In this document: positions 33,035-44,463 of the stretch, piece by piece
Layout: each line of letters begins with the position of its first letter
Position numbering within the stretch: position 1 is the first letter of the stretch
NCBI GenBank assembly: GCA_036426205.1
Contig: CM071573.1
Span: 43,760,643-43,824,642, forward strand
Reading direction: 5' to 3'
DNA: 64,000 bases
DNA from: Ascaphus truei
Taxonomy: Eukaryota; Chordata; Amphibia; Anura; Ascaphidae
Made by a program: the position numbers and the translations under genes
Notes under the pieces: generated by a model
The model's database searches: none
Seen by the model: the letters and a program-made list of their open reading frames with translations, nothing else
Told to the model about the DNA's origin: nothing

Positions 33035-34372
33035 ACTACGAGATTCTCTATGATGGAGATAAGGTCAGCCACTCACAAAAAAATAGAGAACAATTGGAGA
33101 AATTCCTACAAGAGGCACAACTTCCTAGATTGGGCAGGGTGGAGAGAGAGGCACTTCAGGAGGATGTCACGATAGAGGAGATATCAGAGGTAATAAAGTC
33201 CCTCAAACCTGCCAAAGCCCCCCCGGCCGGACGGCTTTTCAAATTTATATTACAAAAAATATCTTAAAATTCTAGCGCCACATCTCCTGAAATTTTTCAA
33301 CGAAATTCTCGCAGGGGGTTCCTTCCCATCCCAAATGCTCCAGGCCTCAATCTCGCTGATCCACAAACCAGGCAAGGACCCGGTAGACTGTAAGAGCTAT
33401 CGGCCCATCTCCCTGATCAATTCTGATATTAAAATTTTTTCTAAACTATTAGCCAACAGGGTGGGTAACGTCCTACCGAGGTTAATTCACCCGGATCAGG
33501 TGGGGTTTATTGGAGGAAGGCAAGCAGCAGACAACTCTAGACAGATAATATATTTGATAGATCTGGCCAACAAAAAGAATATCCTGTCTATGTTATTAAG
33601 CCTGGATGCAGAAAAAGCCTTCGATAGGATAGATTGGGCCTATCTAAGAGCGGCACTGAGAGCTTTTGGCTTTGGAGGGCGCATTCTAGAGGCCATCCTA
33701 GCCTTATATCATGGCCCCACAGCAAGGGTACGCCACCAGGGCTATCCCTCAGACCAATTCCCGATTCGTAGCGGGACGCGACAGGGATGTCCCCTGTCCC
33801 CGTTGCTGTTTGCCCTGTGTATAGAGCCCCTGGCGGCGCACATCCGCCTAAACCCAAATGTAACAGGGATAGATGTAGGGGACCAGTCCCACAAAGTGGC
33901 GCTCTATGCAGACTACGTCATCCTGACACTGTCGAAACCTCTTACCTCTCTGCCCAATGTATTTGAGATTCTGGGAAGATTTAACCAAATTTCGGGGTTT
34001 AAAATTAACCAGTCCAAATCTGAAGCCCTCAACCTAAACCTCCCAAAACCGTTGGAGAAATTGATCGAACTAAATTTTAACTTTAAATTGCAAGCCTCTT
34101 CAATCAAATACTTAGGTATTTACATTACGAAGGACTATAATTCGTTATGTAAAGCCAATTACCCCAAATTGTTTCGGACTCTGAGGGAGGATCTCAGGGT
34201 GTGGGCAGGATATGGCATTTCCTGGTTTGGAAGAATTCATAGCATTAAGATGAATCTCCTTCCCAGGGTGCTCTACCTGTTCCAGACTCTCCCCATACCC
34301 CTGGTGCGGGCGGACATCCTCGCCTTACAGACCAGAATCATGAAATTCATATGGCACAACAAGAGCCCATGA
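33035..34372 (+). pseudogene. L1/Tx1 ORF2 reverse transcriptase, active site mutated
   Basis: After YYEILYDGD...IEEISEVIKSLKPAKAP a run of seven C residues (33211-33217) shifts the frame. It is then open to 34372: SISLIHKPGKDP, YRPISLINSDIKIFSKLLANR, HPDQVGFIGGRQAADN, SLDAEKAFDRIDW (motif A Asp present), SGTRQGCPLSPLLFALCIEPLA and SGFKINQSKSEAL. The catalytic motif reads LYADYVILTL, where the family has two adjacent aspartates (ADD); the second is Tyr, so polymerase activity is lost. The ORF ends at a TGA that is in frame with the next segment. Confidence 0.92.
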
Positions 34373-35608
34373 CTTGCGAAAAGCATACTAACACGACCAA
34401 CGATTAGAGGAGGATTAGCGGTACCTTGCTTGTTGGCGTACTATAAAGCAGCACAATTATGCCAAATTATCCAGTGGCACTCCGACCCGACATTGCGACG
34501 TTGGGTGGCACTGGAGAGAGACTGTTGTGCTCCAATAGAGCTGCACAACCTAATCTGGCTGCCTAAACGTTGTGGTAACACAGTGGGGACACTGCTGCAG
34601 GCTATGGCGAACTCTCTAGCGGTATGGGGGAATGCCAAATTTAGACATAACTTGACATCCAAACATTCCTTAATGACCCCGCTACTGCATAATCCGGACT
34701 TCGCTCCGGGGATGACCGGTGCTCACCATTTCATAATTTGGACACAGTCGGGATACAAGCGACTGAAAGATCTGGAGGGGAGTAAATTTATTAAAACCTT
34801 CACACAAATCAAATCAGCAAAAGGGGTACCAAATACCGAACTATTTCATTACCTCCAGATCAGAGCATTTTACAATAAATTCCCAATTCGACAGGCAAGG
34901 ACCAATTTCGAACAGCTGTGTTCTAGAGATACGGATACAAGGGGACTTACCTCCAGAATGTATAGGGAAGTGGTCTGTCCAGAAGGACCTGAAGACCCCC
35001 AACTGAACTACATGACAAAATGGGAGACTGATCTAGGGGAGACTTTAGAGGACGAAGACTGGACACTCATCCTACAAGCAGCAGCCAAAAGCTCAATATG
35101 CTCAACATTAAAAGAGAACGCATATAAGGTTCTGATGCGCTGGTACCACACCCCATTAAAACTGTCTAAATTTGTCAGTGGATACTTCCCGCTCTGCCCC
35201 AAGCAGTGCAGGGAGGTAGCTGACTTACTCCATATGCTGTGGTCCTGCCCTAAGGTGGTCCCGATTTGGGAGGAAATTAGAGGTTGGACAAAAAGGATTC
35301 TCAACATGGAGATGCCCCTGGACCCATGGCTGTTCCTCTTGGGCAGACGAGTCCAGGGACTGCCAAAGTCGGCACACAAATTGGTTGCACACTTTGCAAC
35401 CGCCACCAGGTGTGAGATCGCAGCGGTATGGAAACAGCAAGATTTACCAATAATCCCCAGAATTCGAAATAGAATTTGGCACGTCTGCCAGATGGAAAAG
35501 TTGACGATCTGGGTCAACGACACTGGCAGCAACTTCCTAAAAGTATGGGCACCATGGATTGCCCACACGGACATCCCCGGGGTGAATACCGGCACAATTT
35601 TGCAATGA
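34373..35608 (+). pseudogene. L1/Tx1 ORF2 C-terminal region
   Basis: In the same frame as the RT, separated only by the TGA at 34370-34372. It shows the post-RT segment GGLAVPCLLAYYKAAQL...W, typical of L1/Tx1 ORF2 and shared with fish and frog copies, and near the end a Cys/His cluster (CPKQC...LLHMLWSCPKVVPIWEEI) that corresponds to the zinc-knuckle-like C-terminal motif of ORF2. Otherwise open for about 410 codons, so this half of the element is the least decayed. Confidence 0.85.
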
Positions 35609-35785
35609 TAACAGAAAATGCGTTCTCTGGTGATGGAGCATGACATACGCTGTCCAATATAGGCGACAGGTAGGACCCATACCAATACTAAGATCAGCGT
35701 CTAAGAGGCCACTCAAGCGATGCCCGGAGTTCACCAACCACTGAGGTGGATGGCTACAGACCCAGAAGCTACCTGCAGCATCTCT

Positions 35786-35817
<32 letters not shown>

Positions 35818-36043
35818 TTCTTCGTACCTACCCAATGTCGTCCTGTCTTGGTTATGTCAGTCAGGTTAGTCGAGTCCTGTGAGTAAATGTTGTCTGTCTA
35901 GTTTTCAGCACGTTCAATGATAACCCACGGTAGTGAGAGCCGGGGCAGAAATACCGGTGGGCATAAGGATGTTACACAATGGTCTGTGTTATAATGTATA
36001 AGCTGTATGACCCAATAAAAAATTTGAAGTTGAAAAAAAAAAA
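35609..36043 (+). other. LINE 3' UTR and poly(A) tail
   Basis: Contains a homopolymer of about 33 C residues (35786-35818), an AATAAA at ~36015 and a terminal A run at ~36031-36043, followed by a different repeat. The length of the C run may be unreliable in an assembly. Confidence 0.75.
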
Positions 36044-37470
36044 AAGTAAACATGGGAAGGATGTTGATCCAGGGAGTAATCTGATTGCCAATATTTGGAG
36101 TCAGGAAGGAATTAAATTTTCCCCTTATGAGGTATCATTGAATAATGTTTTACTGGGGTTTTTTGTTTGCCTTCCTCTGTATCAAAAATACAAATGTAAC
36201 ACCCATATCCACCCCCAGTATGAGGGATAGGATGTACAGTGAAATGGAGGAATATAAACAGTCTCAATGTCTCTGTCTCTTTAAACAGGGTTTGTACCTG
36301 AATAAAGGGTGTGGGTACTCAGCGGTTACCTTGTTGCTTCTCAGGGTGTTGGCTTGTATGAGGAGTGATAAACAATTAAAAATGGCACCAGGAACTTTTA
36401 ACTTATCTTATCAAACAGTAACTTAGATCAGGGCTGCACAAACTGGGGGGGGGGGGGAGAGATTTTTCAGGGGGGCTAGACGGTTGCAGAGGTCCCGCGC
36501 TCTCCCCCAAGGCATATAAATTAAATGCCTGGGGACTGCGCGAGGCCCTCTGTAACTTCTCCTAGCTGGTCTTCGGCGAAGTGTCACCATGGTAACCTGG
36601 TGTCAAATTACGCCATAGAGTCATGTGATGCCGCGTTGCCATGGCCTCACAGCGTAATTTGCTGAAGGAGCCAAATGGGGGGGGGGGGGGGGGGGGGGGG
36701 AGGAGAGCAGGCAGGGGGGCGCTTGGGGAATACTTTGCACACCCCTGACTTAGATCATAACAGGACAGTTTTTCAGTACTCTGTGACTCTGGACTCCAGT
36801 TTCCTCTTGCTATGAGATTGGAAGTGACTCACTCTCCCTTTGATCCTCTTGCCCTGCCCAGGACAGATCAAGGAATTACCCTCTGATACTCCTAGCAGAC
36901 CCCTCCAGGACTTTACTCTTGAATCCTTAAAATGGGGAACTACTCTCTACTTTAGGGCCCCCCTAACACTGAGAACTTTACCCTAGTACTGAAAATTACC
37001 AAAGTGTCCTCTTTATAGGCTAGGAGAGCATGGAGATGCCGTGGAGTCCTCCAGATGTTATAGGGATCTTCCTCATTTTAGTTGGGATCCAACTAGAAAA
37101 TGGCTGATCCCAACCTTTTGTACCCAAGGTGTGTGGACAACAACCCATCCCAGTAACTGGGCAGATGACATGTTGCAATATGGTCACACCATGTCAGGTG
37201 ACATTTCTAGTAGCTTCTAGAAATATGGGGTGGCTAACACTGGCATTTAAAAGCAACATTAAAAAAACAGTGTGGATATGCACTGAGGCCTTAGTGAGAA
37301 TTAACCCCTACACTGCCTGCAGCTACCAGGACTGACATGCAGGCATTTCTAACTTTAGCAAGGGTGCTACACAAATATAGGACATGTAACTGTCATCTAA
37401 ATTTGGCATAGGTTGAACTTGATGGATATGTCTTTTTCAACCTCATCTACTATGTAACTATGTAACTTGC
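36044..37470. repeat. Split dispersed repeat, interrupted by a hAT MITE
   Basis: The left part (36055-36200: 'gatccagggagtaatctgatt', 'ggagtcaggaaggaatt', 'tttgccttcctctgtatc') and the right part (37405-37465: 'ggttgaacttgatggatatg', 'caacctcatctactatgtaac') look like the two ends of one abundant frog-type repeat, recognised from memory. A hAT MITE sits between them. The interior frames are not genes. Confidence 0.45.
36429..36747. mobile_element. hAT-type MITE with 8-bp duplication
   Basis: Ends are cagggctgcacaaactgggg and the complementary tttgcacacccctg. Flanked by exact ACTTAGAT copies at 36421-36428 and 36748-36755, the 8-bp duplication typical of hAT. Two G homopolymers (around 36445 and ~36676-36700) lie inside. 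Non-coding. Confidence 0.9.
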
Positions 37471-37650
37471 CGGTTGTCAAAGCGCAACAGGATAACAGAC
37501 ATCCGGGAGGCCTGTTTCCGCAACTTGGGTATCCTTGTACAGCTGAATGCTGTTATAATGCGGTGCTTGGGGTCCACATAATGCAACAACTTTATAACAG
37601 GGCAGGGTGCTGGGGATCCGACACCACGGGTCAGCCATAGTGGCGGGAGG

Positions 37651-37765
37651 GTGTGTGTGTCTGTGTGTCTGTGTGTCTGTGTGTCTGTGTGTCTGTGTGT
37701 CTGTGTGTCTGTGTGTCTGTGTGTCTGTCTGTTACCAATAAAGCTGGGTGTTTAAAAAAAACAAA
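37651..37765. repeat. (TCTGTGTG)n array plus unique tail, copy 1
   Basis: About ten octamers of tctgtgtg are followed by 'gtctgttaccaataaagctgg' and 'tgtttaaaaaaaacaa'. The same tail follows a shorter array at 38335-38400, so a unit was duplicated or inserted twice about 690 bp apart. Confidence 0.85.
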
Positions 37766-38334
37766 CAAAAAAAACCCAGCAACTTATGAGTTTGGAGGGG
37801 AGGGGACTGTTTCACGGCATGTCTCTATTGTTGCATCCACTTCCCAAGTTGGTCATGACACAGATGGCGTACGTGAACCCAAGTAATGTATTTATTATTG
37901 GGGTGGAGTAATTTGAAAAAGAAAAAAACTTGACTATCAAAGATTACACAGAACACTTCCAATTCTTTTAGAAGGTGCCAAGTACCAAGATTATATGCAA
38001 AACTGACATTAGGGCACATTTTGTAAATGTGTTGCTGCTGAACTTCAGCTGTATTTTTTTAACCAGTTATTTCTGAAAAACCAATAGACTATACTGACTT
38101 GAACATTGCTCATATAGACCAATGTTTTTCCCTCAAGTTGGGAAAAACATAAGAAATTAAAGCAAACTGAAAAAATAACTTTGAAAATATTTTTTCATAT
38201 TCACACAGAATTGGAGAGTTTATACAAGGATTATCAGAGGGCTGCTTACTTATCTTAAAGATATGAATTCAACCCATATTAAATGTATTTGAAACTGAAC
38301 ATGGACATATTTTTTTTTATTTTACCTTATTTAA

Positions 38335-38402
38335 ACTGTCTGTGTGAGTGTGTGTCTGTTACCAATAAAGCTGGATGTTTAAAAAAAAACAACAAAAAAA
38401 CC
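38335..38402. repeat. GT-type array plus unique tail, copy 2
   Basis: 'tgtctgtgtgagtgtgtgtctg' then 'ttaccaataaagctggatg' and 'tttaaaaaaaaacaac', matching 37720-37765. Confidence 0.8.
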
Positions 38403-38561
38403 CCAGGCTACGTCATTGATGCTGTACCGCTTGAGGAGCTGGGTAATGTCCTCAGCCTGCATGGTGGTGCCGGGGGGAAGGGAAAAAAGGTAGGAGATGT
38501 TCGGGATCCACGCTCAGACCGCGTTATAAGCGGATCTTCGTTTTAGCGAATCTCGCTTTAA

Positions 38562-38886
38562 AGCTGCAGTTCAGTCTTTTTTTTTTTTAATTTATTTTTT
38601 ACTTCAATAGTTTCATGTGGGCAATCTCTAATTACCTAAAGAACTGCATAGCTGCCGGTCAATTCATTCTCCGTCTATTGATCGGCAAAGTTTGGCTACA
38701 TCTTTAAATATGGGGAATGTAATTCGTTGCTATAGGAACAAGCATGCTTGTTAAAATAAAATAAAAGAAAATTGGTCTTTCAAAGTTGTTGTTTTTAAAA
38801 CAGAAAATGCTAAAAGTATTTTTTCTTACTACAGAACTGATTTATTAAAAAAAACACACATGCAGGATATTGCCTGAACTGCAGCT
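38562..38886. mobile_element. MITE, TTAA-type family 2, second copy
   Basis: The left end agctgcagttcagtc matches the complement of the right end ctgaactgcagct. The left flank is TTAA (38558-38561); the right flank is TTTA. Internal blocks ('ctgccggtcaattcattctcc', 'ttactacagaactgatttatt', 'acatgcaggatattgcc') match 21596-22092. Confidence 0.75.
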
Positions 38887-39685
38887 TTTACGGGGTTGAG
38901 CTGTATTACACACACATACCTTACAAATGTGTCACCCTTAACAGACTGCAATGTGACTACATGTCGTGTTGATAACATGAGCTCCTACGCAGTGCTGGCA
39001 ATAAAATTAGCACTGACTAGTATAATGGACAATAGCACAGTGTCCTTTTTTTATGTTGTTGCATATTGTATATATTATTTTTGTATAAGAGCTTGCCCAG
39101 AGGTGATAAATTACCAGTCTTCTCCATATCAATGTGTGTATGGTTATACTGAAAGCATTGCATGCATGGTACAATGTGCAGTAACATTACACACCCATGC
39201 TGATCAGAGCAAAATGTACCAAATATTTACCTTTTCTTAATGTACAATCCCATGTAAGAGATGGTAGTAGTAGTAGTAATGTATTCCTAATGTAGATATT
39301 TTCCTGATGTAAATAATAAATGTAAAAGGCCTTCTAACTTTTATAAGTAATAAAACTCTATTGGCAACATATTTGCTATTCTGTGTACATAATGTGTCCT
39401 TCCTAGAGATTTTTTTACTTACATTAAATGGCATCAACACTTCAGTTATGAGGATTTTATAGTTTTAAAGCATCAAACAGCTTAAGAAAAAGCAGTCAAT
39501 ACCTTGGGGCTCAGCACAGCTGCATTGTTTGCTTTTCCGTTGTAACGAGGCAATCCACAGACAACAACTCTCTCCCTGAAACCAGCACAGTTAGCACACG
39601 TCAAATACCTGAAGCTCATTTGCTGCCCCAGTGGGAGCAAGTCAAGAAATATCTTCAGTAACACAGATGCTCAAAGTTTGCTTAG
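38887..39685. other. No gene seen
   Basis: AT-rich. The open frame at 38896-39240 (114 codons) has no recognisable family and is likely chance. Confidence 0.35.
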
Positions 39686-39770
39686 TTTAAAAAAAAAAAA
39701 ACACACACAATATATATGCTTAAAGTATGCTTAGTTTTAAAAAAAAAAACACACACAGTATATACTAGCA
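39686..39770. repeat. Tandem duplication of a ~50-bp A-rich unit
   Basis: 'gcttagtttaaaaaaa...acacacaca.tatat' occurs twice in succession, including 'aaagt(t/a)tgcttagttt'. Confidence 0.8.
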
Positions 39771-39846
39771 ATGTGTTAGCCACAGAATGGTATCGTCTAT
39801 TTGTTTTTGATTATTAAACTCGGCTAACACGGTACAGATACCTCTA

Positions 39847-40012
39847 CATCACATACATACATACATACATACATATATACATACATACATACATCACATG
39901 CATACATCACATACATCACATACATACATCACATACATCACAAACATACATCACATACATACATACATGCATACATCACATGCATACATCACATACATAC
40001 ATACATACATGA
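39847..40012. repeat. (CATA)n with CATCACATA variants
   Basis: Mixed runs of catacatac and catcacata units over ~165 bp. They follow a piece (39765-39830: 'tgttagccacagaatggtatcgtctatt') that resembles the end of the dispersed repeat at 14.9 and 41.2 kb. Confidence 0.9.
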
Positions 40013-40733
40013 AAAATAATGCATTCGGTGCAACAAGAAACGTTGTAAACGTGTTCAAGATATTCAATGATATAGTGGCTTGTGAGGTGTAGATCATATA
40101 TTAGATGCACATAATCTGGATATAGTGTTAATCTAAATATAAATACACAGAGAGTAGAACAAGTAAATCAAAAGTCAGTGGTGTCCCACAGTACTGAGAG
40201 AGAGTCATTGCAATATAGCAGCATGTAGTGTTTCTGTGTTTTTCTCTCTGTCATAATGGTAACACCTCAATGGTTAAATACCTCTGGCTTAGAATCCCAA
40301 AGCCAATGTATTACACATATGATGAAAGTTTCTCATAGGACACAGTGTTTTCACTCACACTGCAGATACATGCGTCTTACTAGGCGTCTCACCGGGCGTC
40401 TCACCAGCAGAATCTGTAGTTGCAACTCGGTATCCAGGTAGAGCATGGTGGATCGGCTCACTCGGCACCTCCCAAGCGGATCTCTCACCGGAGCCTCACC
40501 GGTCTCAAGCTGCGTGCTTCTTCTCCGGTGTCCCACCGGACGATCTCTGGTTCTCTCAGATCAGTGGCAGTCTTTCCACAGCTCCCGGATGACAGCATGA
40601 CCAGGTAGTCCCACCAATAGTATGGTACTTCCCCGCAGGCACTCAGCTTTGTACTGTACCGTCCTCTGATGGCTGCCCGGCCGCACTTCCCACTGCTAGA
40701 GTGTAGTGCCTCTCCTCAGAAATTCCACTGTGT
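40013..40733. other. No gene seen
   Basis: 40340-40600 is GC-richer with recurring 'ctcaccgg' words but shows no protein or RNA family. Confidence 0.35.
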
Positions 40734-40796
40734 ATTATGTATTTCTCACACTCTCACATCTCACGTTCTCACGTACAAACGTGAGAAATACATAAT
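40734..40796. repeat. Perfect 16-bp-arm hairpin
   Basis: attatgtatttctcac at 40734-40749 is exactly complementary to 40781-40796, with a 31-base loop made of 'tctcac' words. Confidence 0.9.
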
Positions 40797-40857
40797 AGTC
40801 TCTGTTTAGGCCACCGCTAAGTGTCCCGAACAGTTGCATAAATTTGTATACACTCAA

Positions 40858-40985
<128 letters not shown>

Positions 40986-40987
40986 CT

Positions 40988-41215
40988 CTTACATCCCTCA
41001 AATTCAGGGACCATTTAACACCTTAAGTCATAAATAGCATACTGCATGGGGGGAGGGATAGGCTTCAGTCAGATACATTCCAAGATGCACTGTTTTTAAG
41101 TAAAAATCTTGCTTTATCCATTGTAACACCACCGGAAGAGGAGATCAGTGTATCTCGAAATCTCACACAAATAAAAGCATTTTGTTAGCCACAGAACTGT
41201 ATCATCTATTCATTT
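40988..41215 (+). repeat. Dispersed repeat, copy 2
   Basis: Plus-strand match to the minus strand of 14871-15135 ('catttaacacctt', 'ggggggagggataggcttcag', 'gctttatccattgtaacacc'). At 41135-41162 it has CGGAAGA, a G, stem gagat/atctc with a 6-base loop, then GAAA, the same arrangement as the hammerhead-like motifs but with a changed core. It ends beside a TA run at 41226-41262. Confidence 0.7.
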
Positions 41216-41221
41216 TTAATT

Positions 41222-41263
<42 letters not shown>

Positions 41264-41839
41264 CAAAAGACAAGAAGAAGCGCAGACTCCAAAGCATGTA
41301 ACTGTACAAAATAAAGTGCATTTATTAAAAAGCTTTCCCAAGGAATTGCACTTACAAGATTCTAAAAGAACATACACATGGGAGAGAAATCTCTATAGGG
41401 AGTCATCAACGGGAGTGGAGGAGTCCAGGAAATATAGGGTGCATATATTCAACTTCTCCCATATGAATAAATGTGGTGACATAATAAATATAATATTATT
41501 ATATAAATATATCTAGCTAAAACTATCCAAGTAACAAAAAACAACTCTGTCATGTTTACAAAAAGCCAGATGTGCTTGGTGTTCTATTAGTATGCTCTCT
41601 TGCATATAACACTGTGCCATATGGGATATTTATATACTACCGCAATCTGCTGGCCAAAGCATCAATCATTGCCAATGTACTTTCAGCTCCACTGTTTTTA
41701 AAGCCTGATGGGACTCAATGGGCCTGTCAAATAACTCTTTCAAAGACAAAATAATATCACGCGTGTTAAAAAGACTTTAATTCCCTGTGAAAGCTCGCTC
41801 AGGACAAATGTTTAGTTCAGAGCAGATTATAGAACGTAA
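41216..41839. other. TA microsatellite and unclassified repeat
   Basis: (TA)n at 41226-41260, then 'acaaaagacaagaagaagcgc', similar to 16437. No gene seen. Confidence 0.4.
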
Positions 41840-43800
41840 AAAAAAAGAGAAAGATTGCCTGAGTTGGGTCAGTCTTTCATGTTAATCCCCTACTCTTTTC
41901 ATTCTTCAGTAATGATCTGGCTTGTAAGGGAGCTTCAATGCACATGTATGCGAATAATACAATCTTATATACACAGCCCTAGCCTCTCTGGCTTTGGACA
42001 TGTACTTCAATCTGATTTTTCAAGACTTGAACACTGGATTTCCCAAAAAAAAAATTTAAACACTGACAAAACTGTAACAATGGTATTTGGGACTGTCACG
42101 TACGACACCCCTGCAAGCACGTGACATGCATATGGGACAAGGGCTAATACTCGTGCTCGCAAGTGCTCCCACTCTTCACCTTCGCAAAGGTCCCTCAATT
42201 GTGTTACATTTTCCATAAATCTGTCCCAATATACCCCCATCACGAATAGCACACAAGTGGGCACGTAACTTAGATATGCAACCAAGGTTAATACAAATGG
42301 CTACTCTAGTCAACTCACCTTTCTCCTCTGCAAAGGTACCCCCAATGAGTTAATATTAACCCCTTACTCAATTGCAATCATATCTATACACTTCCACCAC
42401 CTGGGATATGCAAATACGAGATGTCAAATTAATATTTGCACGGGTCCCAGGTCCCTGTTTATTATAGAAAAAACTTTAACTGACCAAAAATCCGTTGTAG
42501 CAAAAGGTGTCAGAAAATGTAAATACTCTCTCCAGAGCGTGCAACAGTTAATTCAAAGCCCAAAACATTACTTATTAAATGTTTTAATATATAAAAATGC
42601 AGTGCTTTGATTACAGAAAAAAGGATTACAAAAAACATAGTTACAATTAAATGCAGAACAGCTTCTTAAAATAAAAGGATAACATATCAAATAGAAATCC
42701 CTATACCGTACATTACTCGAATGTTATAGGTCACTGGTACAAAAGATGAGGTCTCATGTATTTGGTCCCAAATACACCTCTGTTGAGATCTGATTTTCAG
42801 AATCTTTTCTCAAACTTAAATATTCTTTCTTCCCATGTAAACCCCATAAACCCACCCTTGTCGTAAATCTGTGAGATTGACGGTTTTTACGACAGAGAAA
42901 AAAATCTCCTTCCAAAGACGTTTGAATCGGTGCATCAGGTTATAATAACTTCACTTCTGTAATACTTACACACACGTGAGCTACATTAATAGATTCAAGC
43001 ACTCATGGATGGACATAACGAGACCAAACAGGACCATGTTAATCCTAAATTTAAATGACAAATTAATATCTGTCCCTTATTACCTCTTAAACATACAGTG
43101 TGTGATGTCAGAGCGTGCCCCTCGGTTACACAATTACAGCAGTGTATCTCTTATTATGCAGAGGAGATGACATCCAAGGATATTCTCATTTTTAATAAAG
43201 TCACTCTCATGTTGAATACTTTCTTAGCCACGCCTCCCTGGCCATCGTTAAACCCCTTCTAGAGAATGCTTTCAATCCCTTAACTAGTGCCCTGTTTATG
43301 TTCATTTCGGGGAACCATAATTTACTTACATCTCTAGATTCTTTAACAGTCCTACAACTTGGCCTGGCCAAGAGGCAAGCAGGCCATAATTATTTATTTG
43401 TATTTTTTAAATCAAACAGTACCCACGTGTCACTTTTAGTAGGGCTATCCATGACAGTCACCCCCACTTAAGTTCAGTTTGAAGCGCAGCACCCACTCAT
43501 CACAAGCCTGGACCTTTCACAACCCAATATATGGCATTTTTAAACCCAAGTTGTTCTTTTTTAACCCCTGAAGCACCAAATGGATTAAAATACATAATAT
43601 CTCATGACATTATCATGACAATGACTAAGGCTACATTTCTACAGTTACCAATGACAATGACAGAGGTACAGATCAGAACTAACTCTAACACCATTCTTGT
43701 TCCGGTCACTAGTCTGAAATATCTGGGCATATGGCTTGACTCCAAATTATCATTTCGGTTGCACATTGATACCCTGACATCCAAAACCTATGCCAAACCG
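41840..43800 (+). pseudogene. CR1/L2-group LINE RT fragments, interrupted
   Basis: Two pieces of one LINE ORF2. 41876-42093 reads LLFSFFSNDLACKG...MHMYANNTILYT, where the catalytic ADD has become ANN, then LQSDFSRLEHWIS and LNTDKTVTMVFGT. 43555-43790 continues with LTPEAPNGLKY and SLKYLGIWLDSKLSFRLHIDTL, a typical post-RT block of CR1/L2-group LINEs. About 1.4 kb of unrelated sequence lies between. Frameshifts (for example at the A run near 42045) and the lost active site mark it as dead. It is cut off on the right by the repeat starting at 43805. Confidence 0.72.
42094..43456. mobile_element. Candidate solo LTR inside the LINE fragment
   Basis: The segment between the LINE pieces begins TGTCACGTACG and ends ATCCATGACA, giving TGTCA/TGACA inverted ends. 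It is non-coding. Flanks (gggac and gtcac) do not form a clean duplication. The position, filling a gap in a LINE reading frame, supports an insertion; the LTR identity is tentative. Confidence 0.35.
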
Positions 43801-43804
43801 GGTG

Positions 43805-44463
43805 TACCCACCCTCACCCACCACTCTGGACACCTACATACCCTCCCACACTAACCCCCCACCCCGTGAGGCCTAACCACCCTCACCCACTACCCACAAG
43901 GGAGGCCTACCCACATACCATTGGGGCCAATACCCCTCACCCCCACCCCAGTACCCTGCCCCACAATAAACATCATTATATTTATTAAATACATTACCCA
44001 CCCTCTGTGCCCCCCCCATAAATACATGATTTATCCTTTTACATACAGGGTTCATACCCCAGCCCCACGCGAGTCCCCGACGGGCTAGCGGGGCACCTGA
44101 CAGACCTACAGGGTACCAGCAACTTGTTTCAAACGGGTTCTGGAGGCCTGTTGGTGGGTCCCGCCTAGCGCTATGGCCCCAAGTGGTCTCCTTGGGTCAC
44201 CTTGGGCCACAATTGGGTTCCCACGGTAGGCCTGCGGATGTCTGGGAGCCCCGGGTCAGACCCACAGGTGTCTGCGGGGCCTCGGGTGGTTCCCACGGGG
44301 GTCTGGGGAACTCAAGAGTGCTCACTATGGGTCCGCGGTGCCCCCACGGATGTGGGACCACCGCTTCATCCCCGCACCTATGGGTCTGCGGTGCCCCCAC
44401 GGATGTGGGACCACTGCTTCATCCCCGCAGGTGTCACCCGTGGAACCACCAGCCTGATACCCG
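43805..44463. repeat. Inverted-repeat family B, left copy
   Basis: Reverse-complementary to 52957-53617 over ~660 bp with indels. Shared blocks include 'acccaccctcacccaccac', 'ataaatacatgatttatcc', 'ggttcataccccagcccc', 'caggcctccagaacc' (as complement) and 'gtggaaccaccagcctgata'. Inside are two tandem ~47-bp units built on tgcggtgcccccacggatgt. Long frames on both strands (e.g. 44183-44629) are products of this repeat, not genes. Class unknown. Confidence 0.8.

Larger units (their letters stand above)
28081..36043 (+). mobile_element. L1/Tx1-type LINE, nearly full length, inactive
   Basis: On the plus strand: an ORF1 C-terminal remnant (to ~28949), a 2-kb GC/purine-rich inter-ORF region, endonuclease (~30999-31700), linker, an ~800-bp foreign insertion, RT (33035-34372), a C-terminal region to 35608, 3' UTR with AATAAA (~36015) and a 13-base A tail (~36031-36043). 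The RT and endonuclease motifs are of the L1/Tx1 group. Stops, frameshifts, the insertion and a lost RT catalytic residue make it inactive. The 5' limit is not certain; a frame at 28076-28381 may contain the ORF1 N-terminus. Confidence 0.85.

Noticed and set aside
39847..40012. CRISPR-like array of catcacata repeats
   Set aside because: The units are too short and variable, without spacers, in a vertebrate microsatellite context.
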